Assembly: GCF_004769405.1 (NCBI RefSeq)
Contig: NZ_RQES01000012.1
Coordinates: 248,001-312,000, forward strand
Length of the DNA: 64,000 bases
From: Leptospira selangorensis
GTDB taxonomy: Bacteria; Spirochaetota; Leptospiria; Leptospirales; Leptospiraceae
Reading direction: 5' to 3'
The notes below the pieces were generated by a model. That model was not told the origin of the DNA. It searched no databases and saw only the letters and a list, made by a program, of their open reading frames with translations. The stretch's first letter is position 1, and each line of letters begins with the position of its first letter. Shown piece by piece: positions 7,643 to 16,248 of this stretch. The translations under genes and the position numbers were made by a program.

Positions 7643-9187
7643 TTGAAACCCAAAAAAACATTCCATGAACTCGGACTATCCGAGGACGTCTTAAACGCAG
7701 TATCAGATCTTGGATTTACGGAACCTTCTTCCATTCAATCCGAAGCTATTCCTCTCATTCTTTCCGGAAGAGACGTAATCGGCCATTCCCGCACTGGGAC
7801 AGGTAAAACAGCAGCATTTGCAATTCCAAGTTTAGAAATATTGGAAGAAGGAGAACAGTCTCCACAAGTATTAGTACTCTGCCCAACCAGAGAATTGGTA
7901 GTCCAAGTCGCGGAAGAATATAGAAAATTAGGAAAATATAAAGAAGATTTCCAAGTAGCCGCAATCTATGGTGGAGATGATATCACCAAACAATTCAAGG
8001 CATTAAAAAGAAAACCACAAGTAGTCGTTGGTACTCCTGGAAGGACCATGGATCATATGGACCGCAAAACCTTGATCCTAAACGAGATCAAAATGGTGAT
8101 CCTAGACGAAGCGGATGAAATGTTAGATATGGGATTTTTAGAGGATATGGAAATTATCCTCGCAAAAGTTCCCGAAGAAAGACAAACAATTCTATTCTCC
8201 GCGACTCTTTCCGCAAAGGTGATGGGAATTACTAAAAAATTCCAAGATTCCCCTAAGATCGTAGATGTCACAGGTGGAAAAGCGGACAGACCTAAGATCC
8301 AGCAGATTTATTTTGAAATGAGAGAAGGTCTTAAGCCTGAAGCATTAATCCGTCTATTAGAGTTTCATACCCCAAAAGCTTCATTAGTATTTTGTAATAC
8401 TAAAGTCAGAGTCGACGAAACAGTGGAATTCTTAAAATCCAAAGGAGTATTTTCCGAAGGATTACACGGAGATCTTTCCCAAAACCAAAGGAACAAAGTG
8501 ATGTCCGGATTCCGTGCAGGACTTGTTACAGTTCTTGTAGCAACGGATGTAGCTGGAAGAGGGATCGATGTAAGCGATGTTGAAGCCGTAGTCAATTACG
8601 ATATTCCAAGAGATTCGGAAGATTATGTGCACCGTATCGGCCGGACAGGAAGAGCCGGGAGAAAAGGACTCGCCCTCAGCTTTGTTTCAAATAAAGACTT
8701 TAGAACATTGCGTAAGATCAGAGAAGACCACGAATTCGAAATGGAACTTGGAAAAATTCCTGATATTGCAGAGCTCACTGAAAAGAAATTTTTAGAATAT
8801 TCTCATATAGTTAAAGAAGTCGCGGAAGAAGGAGATGTTTCCGAATATTCTAAACTTGTCAAAAAACTTACTTCAGAGGGAATTCCTGCAGAACGATTAG
8901 CTGCAGCTCTATTCAAATTAGCTCTCGCAGAGAAGTCGGAAAAATTTGACTCAGGTGCCCGCTTCGACCAAGACCAAAGAGGTTTCCGAGAAAAAGAAGG
9001 TTCTTCCCGCAATGACCGTAACGATAGACGTTTTGGTGGAAAATCCAAACAAAAAGGCAAACGGGATCATAAGGATAAAAACCGAAACTCAAATCAATAC
9101 CGTGGCGGCGGCGGTGGTAATGGCGGCGGAAGAAAAAGTTCCGGCTCAGGGTCCGGCGGCCCTTCTCGCAAAAAAGGAAAACGCTAA
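7643..9187 (+). CDS. DEAD-box ATP-dependent RNA helicase with Gly/Arg-rich tail
   Basis: The 514-aa protein has all the superfamily-2 DEAD-box motifs: Q-motif (Phe7 to Gln32), Walker A SRTGTGKT (49-56), PTRELVVQ (81-88), DEAD (155-158), SAT near 190 and HRIGRTGRAGR near 330-340. It should unwind short RNA duplexes in ribosome assembly or mRNA decay (CsdA/RhlE-like). The last 90 residues are Asp/Arg/Lys/Gly-rich with glycine runs, a disordered RNA-binding tail. Translation starts at TTG (7643), supported by CAGGAG 6 nt upstream. Which E. coli paralogue it matches cannot be told. A clear terminator follows. Confidence 0.92.
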   Translation: MKPKKTFHELGLSEDVLNAVSDLGFTEPSSIQSEAIPLILSGRDVIGHSRTGTGKTAAFAIPSLEILEEGEQSPQVLVLCPTRELVVQVAEEYRKLGKYKEDFQVAAIYGGDDITKQFKALKRKPQVVVGTPGRTMDHMDRKTLILNEIKMVILDEADEMLDMGFLEDMEIILAKVPEERQTILFSATLSAKVMGITKKFQDSPKIVDVTGGKADRPKIQQIYFEMREGLKPEALIRLLEFHTPKASLVFCNTKVRVDETVEFLKSKGVFSEGLHGDLSQNQRNKVMSGFRAGLVTVLVATDVAGRGIDVSDVEAVVNYDIPRDSEDYVHRIGRTGRAGRKGLALSFVSNKDFRTLRKIREDHEFEMELGKIPDIAELTEKKFLEYSHIVKEVAEEGDVSEYSKLVKKLTSEGIPAERLAAALFKLALAEKSEKFDSGARFDQDQRGFREKEGSSRNDRNDRRFGGKSKQKGKRDHKDKNRNSNQYRGGGGGNGGGRKSSGSGSGGPSRKKGKR

Positions 9188-9203
9188 TTTTCTAAATTAA
9201 AAC

Positions 9204-9232
9204 AAAAGGCCCCAGATTTGTCCGGGGTCTTT
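9204..9232 (+). terminator. Intrinsic terminator after DEAD-box helicase gene
   Basis: AGGCCCC (9207-9213) pairs with GGGGTCT (9224-9230) with one G-U pair, followed by TT and A/T-rich sequence. It lies 20 nt after the helicase stop. Confidence 0.65.
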
Positions 9233-9299
9233 ATAAAATGGAAATTCTATCCTGGAATATGGTATCCTGAATTGTACCGAATTCCAAAAAGGAGTCAAA

Positions 9300-10652
9300 A
9301 TGGAATTTGCAATCGTATTACTCACCGGTCTTCTCATCGGCTTTGGCCTCGCCTTCTTCTTGGCAAAAGCCCTCTATTCCAAAGAGTCTGGGATCAATCC
9401 GAATGAACACGAAAAGTTAAAATTAGAAAGAGCGGGACTTCTCACCTCAGAACAAAGATCCAAGGAAAGGATCCTTCAGTTAGAAAAAGAATTTAAAGAG
9501 AATTCTGAAAAAACGGAAAAAGCAATCGGCTATTACCAAGCCATGAAAAAGGAATCCGATCTTTTGAAAGAAAGATTGGAGAACCAAAAAAAAGAATTCG
9601 AAGATCTAATGTCCAAGCTGGATGAAAAATTCAAACATGCAGCCAATCAGGCGTTATTAGATAATTCTCAAAAATTCAACCAGCAAACTCACGAAAAGAT
9701 GAACGACCTACTTCGTCCTTTTAAGGAAGAAATAGAAAAGTTCGGAGTGAAAGTAGAACTTTCACATAAAGAGCATAAGGATGATACCGCAAACTTAAAG
9801 GCTCAGATCAATAATCTATTAGAAATGAATAAAACACTTTCGGAAGACGCCAAAAGCCTGGCATCCGCTCTGAAAGGAAACTCCAAGACCCAAGGGGATT
9901 GGGGAGAAGGGATACTCGAAAATATCCTCCAAAATAGCGGTCTAGTCAAAGGAAGAGAATACACTGCCCAAGAGTCCGTACAAACCGAGGACGGAAGGCT
10001 AAGACCGGATATAGTAGTCAAACTTCCTTCCGGAAAATCAATCGTGATAGACTCTAAGGTTTCCTTAACTGCTTACGTGGAATATGCTTCTGCGGAATCG
10101 GAAGATATAAAAAAGGCAGCTCTTCAAAGACATCTCAAAAGTTTATACGAACATGTCTCCGGATTATATAAGAAAAATTACCAGTCACTCTACGGCATAG
10201 AATCATTGGACTTTGTTCTGATGTTCCTACCGGTGGAACCTTCATATTATGAAGCAGTTCGAACAGATCCAAAATTTTTAGAAGATGCTTATGCAAAAAA
10301 TATTCTGATCGTCACTCCTTCTACCCTGATGGTCTCCTTAAAGATGGTCGCCAACCTTTGGAGAAAGGAAAAACAAAACAAAAACTCGGAACAGATCGCA
10401 GAAGAATCCGGTAAGATGTACGATAAGATCGTAGAGATAGTCACTGCATTGGAAGTTTTGGGAAAATCCTTAGATAAGTCCAAGGACAATTATGATGCGG
10501 TGCTCGGAAAATTAAAATCAGGCAGAGGAAATCTTTTAGGAAGAGCGGAGAATATCCGAAAATTAGGAGCCAAAGTCCGTAAGTCTTTGGATTCCGCTTC
10601 TGAAGATTCCCAAGAAGATGCGGAAGAAACCTTGTTTTTAAATGGGGAATGA
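9300..10652 (+). CDS. rmuC: RmuC family DNA recombination protein
   Basis: The 450-aa product begins with one membrane helix (residues 3-22), followed by a long coiled coil (about 30-190) rich in Glu and Lys. The conserved RmuC domain (about 195-410) has the segments GDWGEGILENIL, GRLRPDIVVKLP and SIVIDSKVSLTAY, where the Asp and Lys form a PD-(D/E)XK-like nuclease core. RmuC limits recombination between inverted repeats; its biochemical activity is not settled. AAGGAG before the ATG fixes the start. The gene stands alone, with the terminator of the helicase before it and a convergent cyclase gene 9 nt after it. Confidence 0.93.
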   Translation: MEFAIVLLTGLLIGFGLAFFLAKALYSKESGINPNEHEKLKLERAGLLTSEQRSKERILQLEKEFKENSEKTEKAIGYYQAMKKESDLLKERLENQKKEFEDLMSKLDEKFKHAANQALLDNSQKFNQQTHEKMNDLLRPFKEEIEKFGVKVELSHKEHKDDTANLKAQINNLLEMNKTLSEDAKSLASALKGNSKTQGDWGEGILENILQNSGLVKGREYTAQESVQTEDGRLRPDIVVKLPSGKSIVIDSKVSLTAYVEYASAESEDIKKAALQRHLKSLYEHVSGLYKKNYQSLYGIESLDFVLMFLPVEPSYYEAVRTDPKFLEDAYAKNILIVTPSTLMVSLKMVANLWRKEKQNKNSEQIAEESGKMYDKIVEIVTALEVLGKSLDKSKDNYDAVLGKLKSGRGNLLGRAENIRKLGAKVRKSLDSASEDSQEDAEETLFLNGE

Positions 10653-10661
10653 TCTAAAAAT

Positions 10662-12743
10662 TTAAGCTAGATCCGGACCGGGCTGCACTTTTACATTGGA
10701 AGAATAAATTTGCTCCGTGCAACGTTTTAAGTATAAGTTGGCGGCCCTGTCTCCGGAATAGATCCTCAAAGCTTCTCTGAAAGATTCTCCTGAATCCAAA
10801 TATTTTCCATAATGAAAAAGTTCCACCCCCCTTTCAAAATTACTTTTGGAACTTAGGAACGCTTCTTTTTCAGTCTTAGTTAAATGATCGCCTAGCTCGT
10901 AGATTGCTCTATGTGCTTCCTTTCCTCTAAACTTGAGCTTATCCAATTTTCTAAGCAAAAAGTTTTGGGGAGATTTTAGTTTAGAATAAGTATCTTCACT
11001 GATCAATATATTAGAACCGTAATATTTATTCAGAGCCTCTAATTTAGAAGCAAGATGGACTGCATCAGAGATCACAGTGCTTTCCATACGATCTCCTGAA
11101 CCGACAAGCCCCATCATCAAGGAACCGGTATGGATCCCGATCCCGACTCCGATTGCACGATTTCCTTGGTCCATTCTTCTTTGGTTATAATCCAAAATAC
11201 GATTTTGCATAGAGATAGCGGCATTCACTGCGTCGTCGGAACTTTCGGGAAAAAGAGCCATGATTGCATCGCCGAAATACTTATCCACAAAACCGTGATT
11301 GGAATGAATAAGAGGTTCCATCTCCGAAATATAAGAATTTAACAATTCAAAACTTTCCTTGGAATCCAGACTTTCAGAAATTTCGGTAAAGGATCTAATA
11401 TCCGCAAACAGGATGGTCATTTCCTTTTTGATCTGGTCCCCAGGCCTCATATCCTCCAGCTTTTCTTTTCCTAAAAATTCCAAAAAGCTGATAGGAACAA
11501 ATCTACTATAAGTTGCATTCAAACGTTGTAGGCGATCCGAAAGTTTCTCTTTTTCGTTATATAGATCTCTGTATCTAGAAGATAAAATGAATGTCTGGGT
11601 CAGAATGGCCACAAACAGTCCGATCGGAATAATAAACCTCGCGAATATGATCTGCCTAGCGGCAAGCATATCAAAGATCCCTGCTACGATCAAAGCTAAG
11701 ATCGCAAATCCAATAACAAGAGAATATTGTTCCTTGTGGATGATCGCCCTAAGAAGTACCACAATTGCAAATGCCACGCCCCCTAAAAATACGAACTGAA
11801 AATAAGGAACCGGCAGAGAAGGAATCGGAAAAGGAAAAAGTGTACTTAACGAAAATATAAATGAGATCAGATAAAATAATAACATCCATTTCCGAGGGAA
11901 ATACGTCGGAAAAGAATGCCGCAAAAAATGAAGCCCTAACGGTAAGGCGGCATACATTGTCAGATATTCCAAGTTCATAGAAAGCGGATAATCTGCCCAA
12001 GGGAAATAAAATTGGATCAGCTTTTCCTCAGTCACGAATAAACGAAGGAATAAGCAAAAACAGAATAACGCGAATACCAATGGGGTACGGTCCTGCCTCC
12101 TCAGAAAGAAAAGACCAAGATGGTAGATAGTGGACATGAAAAAAAGTCCGGATAGAAAAAGATCCCAGTCCCTAAGTATTAAAGTTTCCTTATAAAGTGA
12201 TCTTGCATCCCCGAAACGGATATCAAACCAAAGACCCGTCAACCTATGATGAAAATTAGAAATTTTGAAACTAATATCCACTTCTTTAGTGGATTCGTCC
12301 CATTCATAATATACCGGCCTATTATCCGGAGAGCTGGTCTCGAAACTAGTTCCAGGTTCTCCGGAAGTACCTGCAGAAACTCCATTGATCAAAATTTCAA
12401 AAGCAGTTGCCTGGTGTTTGGAATAGATCGCTAAACGTCCATGTTTCTCCGGAAGAAGTATTTTTAATTTAAGAAGTGCATAACCTGTGCCAGGCCAAAC
12501 CCCAGGAATTTTACGAAACTCAGGAGATTTTTCAGAATTAGGATCAGGCTGGAATGTATTCGGAAAAAAAGACCAATCTCCCTGCAAATTAAATGTAGGA
12601 ATAGATCTATAATCCCAATTGGTTAAATCTAAAATCCCTTTTTGAGCAACTGGTACATCCGCAGATGAGCAAGAAACTAAGAAGATACAGAAAATTATAG
12701 AAAGTAAATATCGAAATCGGAAAGCTGTCGGCTCAGGATCCAT
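10662..12743 (-). CDS. Membrane-bound class III adenylate/guanylate cyclase with 7TMR-DISM sensor
   Basis: The 693-aa protein has a lipoprotein-like signal (FLVSC, Cys25), an extracytoplasmic beta-rich 7TMR-DISM sensor domain (about 35-180), seven membrane helices (about 192-390), a short coiled coil (393-412), a class III nucleotide cyclase domain (about 440-620) and a C-terminal TPR-like helical tail (about 640-685). Metal-binding Asp448 (FADIRSF) and Asp492 (FGDAIM), Lys488 and substrate Asp560 are present. At the transition-state positions normally occupied by Asn and Arg (NLASR), it has His563 and Lys567 (VHLASK), so activity may be altered. It probably converts an external carbohydrate-like or other signal to cAMP or cGMP. 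It is divergent from a lipoprotein gene. Confidence 0.88.
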   Translation of the reverse strand: MDPEPTAFRFRYLLSIIFCIFLVSCSSADVPVAQKGILDLTNWDYRSIPTFNLQGDWSFFPNTFQPDPNSEKSPEFRKIPGVWPGTGYALLKLKILLPEKHGRLAIYSKHQATAFEILINGVSAGTSGEPGTSFETSSPDNRPVYYEWDESTKEVDISFKISNFHHRLTGLWFDIRFGDARSLYKETLILRDWDLFLSGLFFMSTIYHLGLFFLRRQDRTPLVFALFCFCLFLRLFVTEEKLIQFYFPWADYPLSMNLEYLTMYAALPLGLHFLRHSFPTYFPRKWMLLFYLISFIFSLSTLFPFPIPSLPVPYFQFVFLGGVAFAIVVLLRAIIHKEQYSLVIGFAILALIVAGIFDMLAARQIIFARFIIPIGLFVAILTQTFILSSRYRDLYNEKEKLSDRLQRLNATYSRFVPISFLEFLGKEKLEDMRPGDQIKKEMTILFADIRSFTEISESLDSKESFELLNSYISEMEPLIHSNHGFVDKYFGDAIMALFPESSDDAVNAAISMQNRILDYNQRRMDQGNRAIGVGIGIHTGSLMMGLVGSGDRMESTVISDAVHLASKLEALNKYYGSNILISEDTYSKLKSPQNFLLRKLDKLKFRGKEAHRAIYELGDHLTKTEKEAFLSSKSNFERGVELFHYGKYLDSGESFREALRIYSGDRAANLYLKRCTEQIYSSNVKVQPGPDLA

Positions 12744-12849
12744 CTTTTTTTATCCGCTCATTGGTCTACGAAAACGACGACTTTGTCAAGATAATATGAA
12801 TTTCCTTTTTTTTCTTTACCCTTTTCAGTAGAAAACTAACGTAATTCAA

Positions 12850-13818
12850 ATGTTTCGAAACCGTTTCAAAATATCTGTAATTCTCTTAACCCTGTTTGGT
12901 ATCCTCATAAACTGTGGAGATAGTTTAAAAGGAAAACCCACTTCGGCAATCCCGGAACTGGCAGGATTTTATGTAAATGAAAGATCCAAAGAATGGTTCG
13001 AAAACGGAAAAATCAAAATACAAACCCTTTGGATCCGACGTACCGCAAAAGGAGAGATGGAATTTAGCCATCAAATATTAACAAGACTCCAATTCAGCGT
13101 AAGCGAAAACAGAGAAGAATTAAAAGTCAAATCCGGAAAACTTCAGACCAGTGATAGAGAACTTTTATTTTTTGAAACGAATGGTAAAGAGTTCCATCGA
13201 AATTATCACGGTCACAATTCGCCAAATCCTAAAAGCTGGGCGATCCGTTCCTTCGGACCTTTTATGAAAGTAAAAGATTTTAGCAAATTAATAGGAGAAG
13301 GGACCGGAAGATCCGCAGAACTTGCCCAAGATAAAAACTCAATCGTATTCTCTAATGGAGACGTTTACAGAAGGATCGGAAATCCGCTCTTAGGTAGGAT
13401 CTCCATCAATCTAGGAAAATTTAAAAAAACCTTAGATAACGAAGTGGCAGGAGTAGTACTGTTTACTTTAGATGGAGAAGCATTTCCACAAACGGAAGGA
13501 AAACAAAACTTTTTCGCGCTGTTCTCCACTACGGATAATATAGCTGTAGGAACTCCAATTAAGATCGCTGAATTCCCGGGCCAGGTACAAGAAGTTTTCG
13601 AACATGTAGCTGTGGTAGAATTGAATAAAATGAAACCGGGGATTGCGGCACCTGGTGTGCAAAACTTCTCTTCCGTAATTCTAGATGGGGTTGTGGATAC
13701 TAAAACTATATCCCAAAAAGAGAGCACTGACGAACTCATCCGAAGATTAAAACAGGATCCGAATGTTTCTAAAGAGGAACTGATCCGAGAACTGGAAAAA
13801 CTGAAAAACAAAGAATAA
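12850..13818 (+). CDS. Hypothetical lipoprotein
   Basis: I do not recognise the family. The 322-aa product has a clear lipoprotein signal: basic start (RNRFK), hydrophobic core and GILINC with Cys22 as the lipidation site. The mature part has a beta-rich look with an early stress on polar and aromatic residues (about 35-180), a second segment with VVLFTLDG and EHVAVVELNKM motifs (about 195-270), and a charged helical tail of alternating Glu/Lys and Leu (about 295-322). It probably lies in the periplasm or on the outer membrane. It is divergent from the cyclase gene, so shared regulation is possible but not shown. A bidirectional terminator follows. Confidence 0.8.
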   Translation: MFRNRFKISVILLTLFGILINCGDSLKGKPTSAIPELAGFYVNERSKEWFENGKIKIQTLWIRRTAKGEMEFSHQILTRLQFSVSENREELKVKSGKLQTSDRELLFFETNGKEFHRNYHGHNSPNPKSWAIRSFGPFMKVKDFSKLIGEGTGRSAELAQDKNSIVFSNGDVYRRIGNPLLGRISINLGKFKKTLDNEVAGVVLFTLDGEAFPQTEGKQNFFALFSTTDNIAVGTPIKIAEFPGQVQEVFEHVAVVELNKMKPGIAAPGVQNFSSVILDGVVDTKTISQKESTDELIRRLKQDPNVSKEELIRELEKLKNKE

Positions 13819-13835
13819 ATCGCAATCGCTTAAGT

Positions 13836-13867
13836 CCAAGAGCCTGAACCTTAGGAAAGGCTCTTTG
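13836..13867. terminator. Bidirectional terminator between convergent genes
   Basis: AAGAGCCT (13838-13845) and AGGCTCTT (13858-13865) are exact complements with a 12-nt loop. It lies between the lipoprotein gene and the convergent MarR gene, with short T or A tracts outside the stem, so it could serve both. Confidence 0.6.
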
Positions 13868-13877
13868 GCCCTTCCCA

Positions 13878-14327
13878 TTATTTCCGGGAAAGTATCTGCA
13901 ATCCGCTAACCATATCTTTTCTTTTCCCGCCTAAAATGGAAAAGAAATCCTCATCAAAATCTTCCACAACTTTGACAGCTTGTTTTAAAACCTTCTGCCC
14001 TTCTCCAGTTGTCTTCACTAATTTTGCACGCGTATCGGTTTCATGAGAGATACGTTTCACCAACTTCTTAGATTCAAGAGTTCTAAGTACGGTAGAAGTA
14101 GTCATAGGATCCGTTTTAGCTCTATCCGCAATTTTGATCTGAGTAGTCTCTTCTTCGTGGAGTTCCAACCAATGTGTAACTGCTAAAAGAACGAATTGAG
14201 CATGGGTGAGATCCAAAGGTTCTAAAACCTTTCGGATCTCCCTTTGCCAAAGATTCGTGACCTGCCATAACAAAAATCCAGGACTATCGTCGGATTTATC
14301 GTATCTAAATACTTTTTCCTTGGACAC
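13878..14327 (-). CDS. MarR family transcriptional regulator
   Basis: The 149-aa protein has a MarR winged-helix layout: a dimerisation helix at the start, then LTHAQFVLLAVTHWL, the recognition region IADRAKTDPMTTSTVLRTLE (about 71-90) and a wing with DTRAKLVKTT. MarR proteins bind short palindromes and release on binding a small ligand. It is the last gene of a SRPBCC-EVE-MarR unit, and its start overlaps the EVE gene by 23 nt. Two related near-palindromic sites lie in the promoter upstream of the first gene, so autoregulation is likely. The ligand is unknown. Confidence 0.88.
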   Translation of the reverse strand: MSKEKVFRYDKSDDSPGFLLWQVTNLWQREIRKVLEPLDLTHAQFVLLAVTHWLELHEEETTQIKIADRAKTDPMTTSTVLRTLESKKLVKRISHETDTRAKLVKTTGEGQKVLKQAVKVVEDFDEDFFSILGGKRKDMVSGLQILSRK

Positions 14328-14745
14328 TTAAACCCATCCTTGCAGAAATCAGCCCGAAATCTTTCGGCCCGATTTCCAAAAATCCGAAACGGAACGGAAA
14401 ACCCCAGGACTTTTTATTTTGGATAAAATCCAAAGAATCTACCAAAGGTAAAATGTCCGTTTCTTCCGCCTGATAGTATGTAACGTTTCTCCTAAACGGA
14501 CAGAAATCCGGGCTCATTTGAAAAGAATAGACCGAATCATCCCGAATACGTCCGATCGATGTAAATTTTCGATAAGGAGTTTTGGATCCGAAGTTTTCTT
14601 TGGAAGAATATACTAAGACCCAATCCCCTTTTTTCATTCTTGCGAGAGGCGCCTTTTTTCCATGACATGCTTGGACAATTCCTTCGGACATGCCGATAGC
14701 AGAATGTTCCTTGGAAGCGACTACGATCCAGTATCTGGAATTCAT
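14305..14745 (-). CDS. EVE domain protein
   Basis: The 146-aa product spans one EVE domain, a fold related to PUA and YTH that binds modified bases in DNA or RNA. Typical elements are the start SRYWIVVASKEH, the central KGDWVLVYSSKE and IGRIRDDSVY, and the late Trp/Phe-rich KKSWGFPFRFGFLEIG. Small stand-alone EVE proteins are poorly characterised, and some are linked to modification-dependent restriction or tRNA modification. It overlaps the upstream SRPBCC gene by 4 nt and the downstream MarR gene by 23 nt, so the three are coupled. Its partner modification is unknown. Confidence 0.78.
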   Translation of the reverse strand: MNSRYWIVVASKEHSAIGMSEGIVQACHGKKAPLARMKKGDWVLVYSSKENFGSKTPYRKFTSIGRIRDDSVYSFQMSPDFCPFRRNVTYYQAEETDILPLVDSLDFIQNKKSWGFPFRFGFLEIGPKDFGLISARMGLSVQGKSI

Positions 14746-15167
14746 CGGATTTCCTTCCGAACCAATTCTGAAAATTGTCGAATCTCTTCTTCCATCCCCT
14801 TAGCTTGTTCTTCGCCTATGATTTTTTTCCAAAGAAAACCTAGAGGTCCTGAAATACTCAGCTCCACCTTTATCTCCGTTCCTTCTGGGCTCGGTTTAAA
14901 AAAATGTAAAAATTTCATTTTTGCCCCAGGCAAATAGGTCACATCCCCGAACACAAATGGTTTCTCTGCTTCCGTAATCAAAACCTTACAGGCAAATCCT
15001 CCTTTAGGCTTCAGGACGAATTCTTTGCCTACGGAAACTTCTCCTTCTATCTTGGTCCATTCTATATCAGAATCCCATTTGGACCAATTGGAAACGTCCG
15101 ATCTGGCTTCCCAAAGTGATTTAGCATCGATTCCTTTTACTGTTGTATTATATTCATACTTCCACAT
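14742..15167 (-). CDS. SRPBCC (START-like) domain protein
   Basis: The 141-aa protein has the SRPBCC/polyketide-cyclase-like pattern: an opening beta strand (MWKYEYNTTVKG), SLWEARSDVSNWSKWDSDIEW, KPKGGFACKVLITEAE and a final long helix (KGMEEEIRQFSELVRKEI). The fold makes a deep pocket for hydrophobic ligands. It is the first gene of the unit, with a strong GGAGGA ribosome binding site, and lies directly downstream of two MarR-type operator sites. A role in binding or detoxifying the small molecule that the MarR protein senses would fit the context, but this is inference. Confidence 0.8.
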   Translation of the reverse strand: MWKYEYNTTVKGIDAKSLWEARSDVSNWSKWDSDIEWTKIEGEVSVGKEFVLKPKGGFACKVLITEAEKPFVFGDVTYLPGAKMKFLHFFKPSPEGTEIKVELSISGPLGFLWKKIIGEEQAKGMEEEIRQFSELVRKEIR

Positions 15168-15176
15168 TTTATTCCT

Positions 15177-15204
15177 CCAGATAGTAAGTATGCTTACTAT
15201 CTGG
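15177..15204. promoter_or_regulatory. MarR-type operator 1 (28-bp near-perfect palindrome)
   Basis: Arms CCAGATAGTAAG (15177-15188) and CTTACTATCTGG (15193-15204) are exact complements around TATG. The site overlaps the predicted transcription start of the SRPBCC-EVE-MarR operon, the ideal place for repression. Its core TAGTAAGTATGCTTACTA recurs with three changes at 15244-15261. Confidence 0.7.
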
Positions 15205-15208
15205 ATTC

Positions 15209-15237
15209 CTTATATAATAAGTGCACATATAATGCAA
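15209..15237 (-). promoter_or_regulatory. Promoter of SRPBCC-EVE-MarR operon
   Basis: On the minus strand a -35-like TTGCAT (15232-15237) and a -10 TATAAG (15209-15214) are 17 bp apart. Transcription would begin near 15202, inside operator 1. Operator 2 lies just upstream of the -35. Confidence 0.5.
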
Positions 15238-15243
15238 GCATTT

Positions 15244-15261
15244 TAATAAGCACACTTACTA
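15244..15261. promoter_or_regulatory. MarR-type operator 2
   Basis: TAATAAGCACACTTACTA, read on the opposite strand as TAGTAAGTGTGCTTATTA, matches the core of operator 1 at 16 of 18 positions. The two cores are 62 bp apart, close to six helical turns, which would let two dimers bind the same DNA face. Confidence 0.6.
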
Positions 15262-15269
15262 TATTGAGG

Positions 15270-15297
15270 ATAAAAAAAACGCCTCCCAACGGAGGCG
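15270..15297 (-). terminator. Intrinsic terminator after lipase gene
   Basis: CGCCTCC and GGAGGCG (15280-15286 and 15291-15297) form a stem with loop CAAC. Read leftward, the stem is followed by eight T residues (complement of 15272-15279). It is a textbook terminator 30 nt past the lipase stop. Confidence 0.85.
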
Positions 15298-15327
15298 CAT
15301 CTATTTTACGAGATCGAAACTGGCTTC

Positions 15328-16248
15328 TTATTGATTACTTTTTGCGTTTGAAGCCATTTTTAAGAAATAACCGTTAGTATCATACCAAGCTTGTCCCAGG
15401 TATAATGCGTTGGTTGCTTCTAAGTGGTCCACACCTGTAGTCAAAACTCCGTAAGAAGGACCACCTTTCCAGGTTCCCCATCTTTGAGAATCGTCAGGGA
15501 CCACACCGTCATTCCATACACTCATTCCGTAGAAAGGTGCTCCGATGGAACAAATAGGTGCAAGAAGTCCCATTGCAGGGTGCTGGATAAGATCATTACC
15601 GATCATATAAGATCCGTAAGAGAAATACTTAACTCCAGAAGCATTCGGAACACTTGCATTGAATGAAGTAGCACCGCTTACTGTTAGAAGTTTTAATGCA
15701 GCAACTGCATTTTGGCTAGATTGTCCGTAAACAACTCCCACCAAAGTATTTACCACTGTTCCTACATAAGGAAGCGCCCAATTCGGGATCACAGCTTCTA
15801 TCACGCTTGCAACCGGACTTCCTTTGTGAGGAGTGTTGATTGTGGTGAGAGTTGCTACTTTGCTTGCAAAACTAAGATTCGAAACTAGGTAACGAGCGTC
15901 CAATCCACCTTGGGAATGTCCAAGGATATGAACTTTTCCAGTATAATTATTAGCTGCCATTGCAGTTTGGATCGCTGTTTTCAACTGAGCAGCTCTTGCT
16001 GCAGAAGAGTTTGTAGCTGTTACAGTAGGAGTAAGAACAGTGGCTCCTTGGGATTGAAGATAAGCTGCGTTTCCGCCCCAATAGTCTACAATACCGGTAG
16101 ATTTACCCCAACCGAAAATACCATGAGTCATTACGATTGGATAAGCTCCAGCTAGAGGTTTACTTGAAGATCCTCCACCAGACGCGCTCACTGCTCCCGC
16201 TGCTAGGAAAAGTACCCCAGCTACCATTAACTTTGCTCTTTTTAACAT
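15328..16248 (-). CDS. Secreted triacylglycerol lipase/esterase (alpha/beta hydrolase)
   Basis: The 306-aa product resembles Pseudomonas/Burkholderia-type true lipases. It has a cleavable signal peptide (hydrophobic to AVSA, about residue 22), the oxyanion segment YPIVMTHGIFGWGK (36-49), nucleophile Ser112 in GHSQGG, likely acid Asp247 (WNDGVVPDDS) and His275 (VDHLEATN). It should hydrolyse long-chain triglycerides outside the inner membrane, feeding fatty acids to beta-oxidation, the main carbon source of leptospires. No Lif foldase gene is adjacent. AAGGAG sits only 2 nt from the ATG. The 5' region carries GAACG/CGTTC sites shared with the acyl-CoA dehydrogenase promoter in this window. Confidence 0.87.
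   Translation of the reverse strand: MLKRAKLMVAGVLFLAAGAVSASGGGSSSKPLAGAYPIVMTHGIFGWGKSTGIVDYWGGNAAYLQSQGATVLTPTVTATNSSAARAAQLKTAIQTAMAANNYTGKVHILGHSQGGLDARYLVSNLSFASKVATLTTINTPHKGSPVASVIEAVIPNWALPYVGTVVNTLVGVVYGQSSQNAVAALKLLTVSGATSFNASVPNASGVKYFSYGSYMIGNDLIQHPAMGLLAPICSIGAPFYGMSVWNDGVVPDDSQRWGTWKGGPSYGVLTTGVDHLEATNALYLGQAWYDTNGYFLKMASNAKSNQ

Noticed and set aside
9060..9180. Glycine-rich repeat in the helicase tail as an assembly artefact or repeat element
   Set aside because: In frame and typical of RNA-helicase tails, so treated as part of the gene.
13365..13811. 148-aa minus-strand frame opposite the lipoprotein gene
   Set aside because: Ser/Thr/Cys-rich shadow of the lipoprotein gene, with no translation signal.
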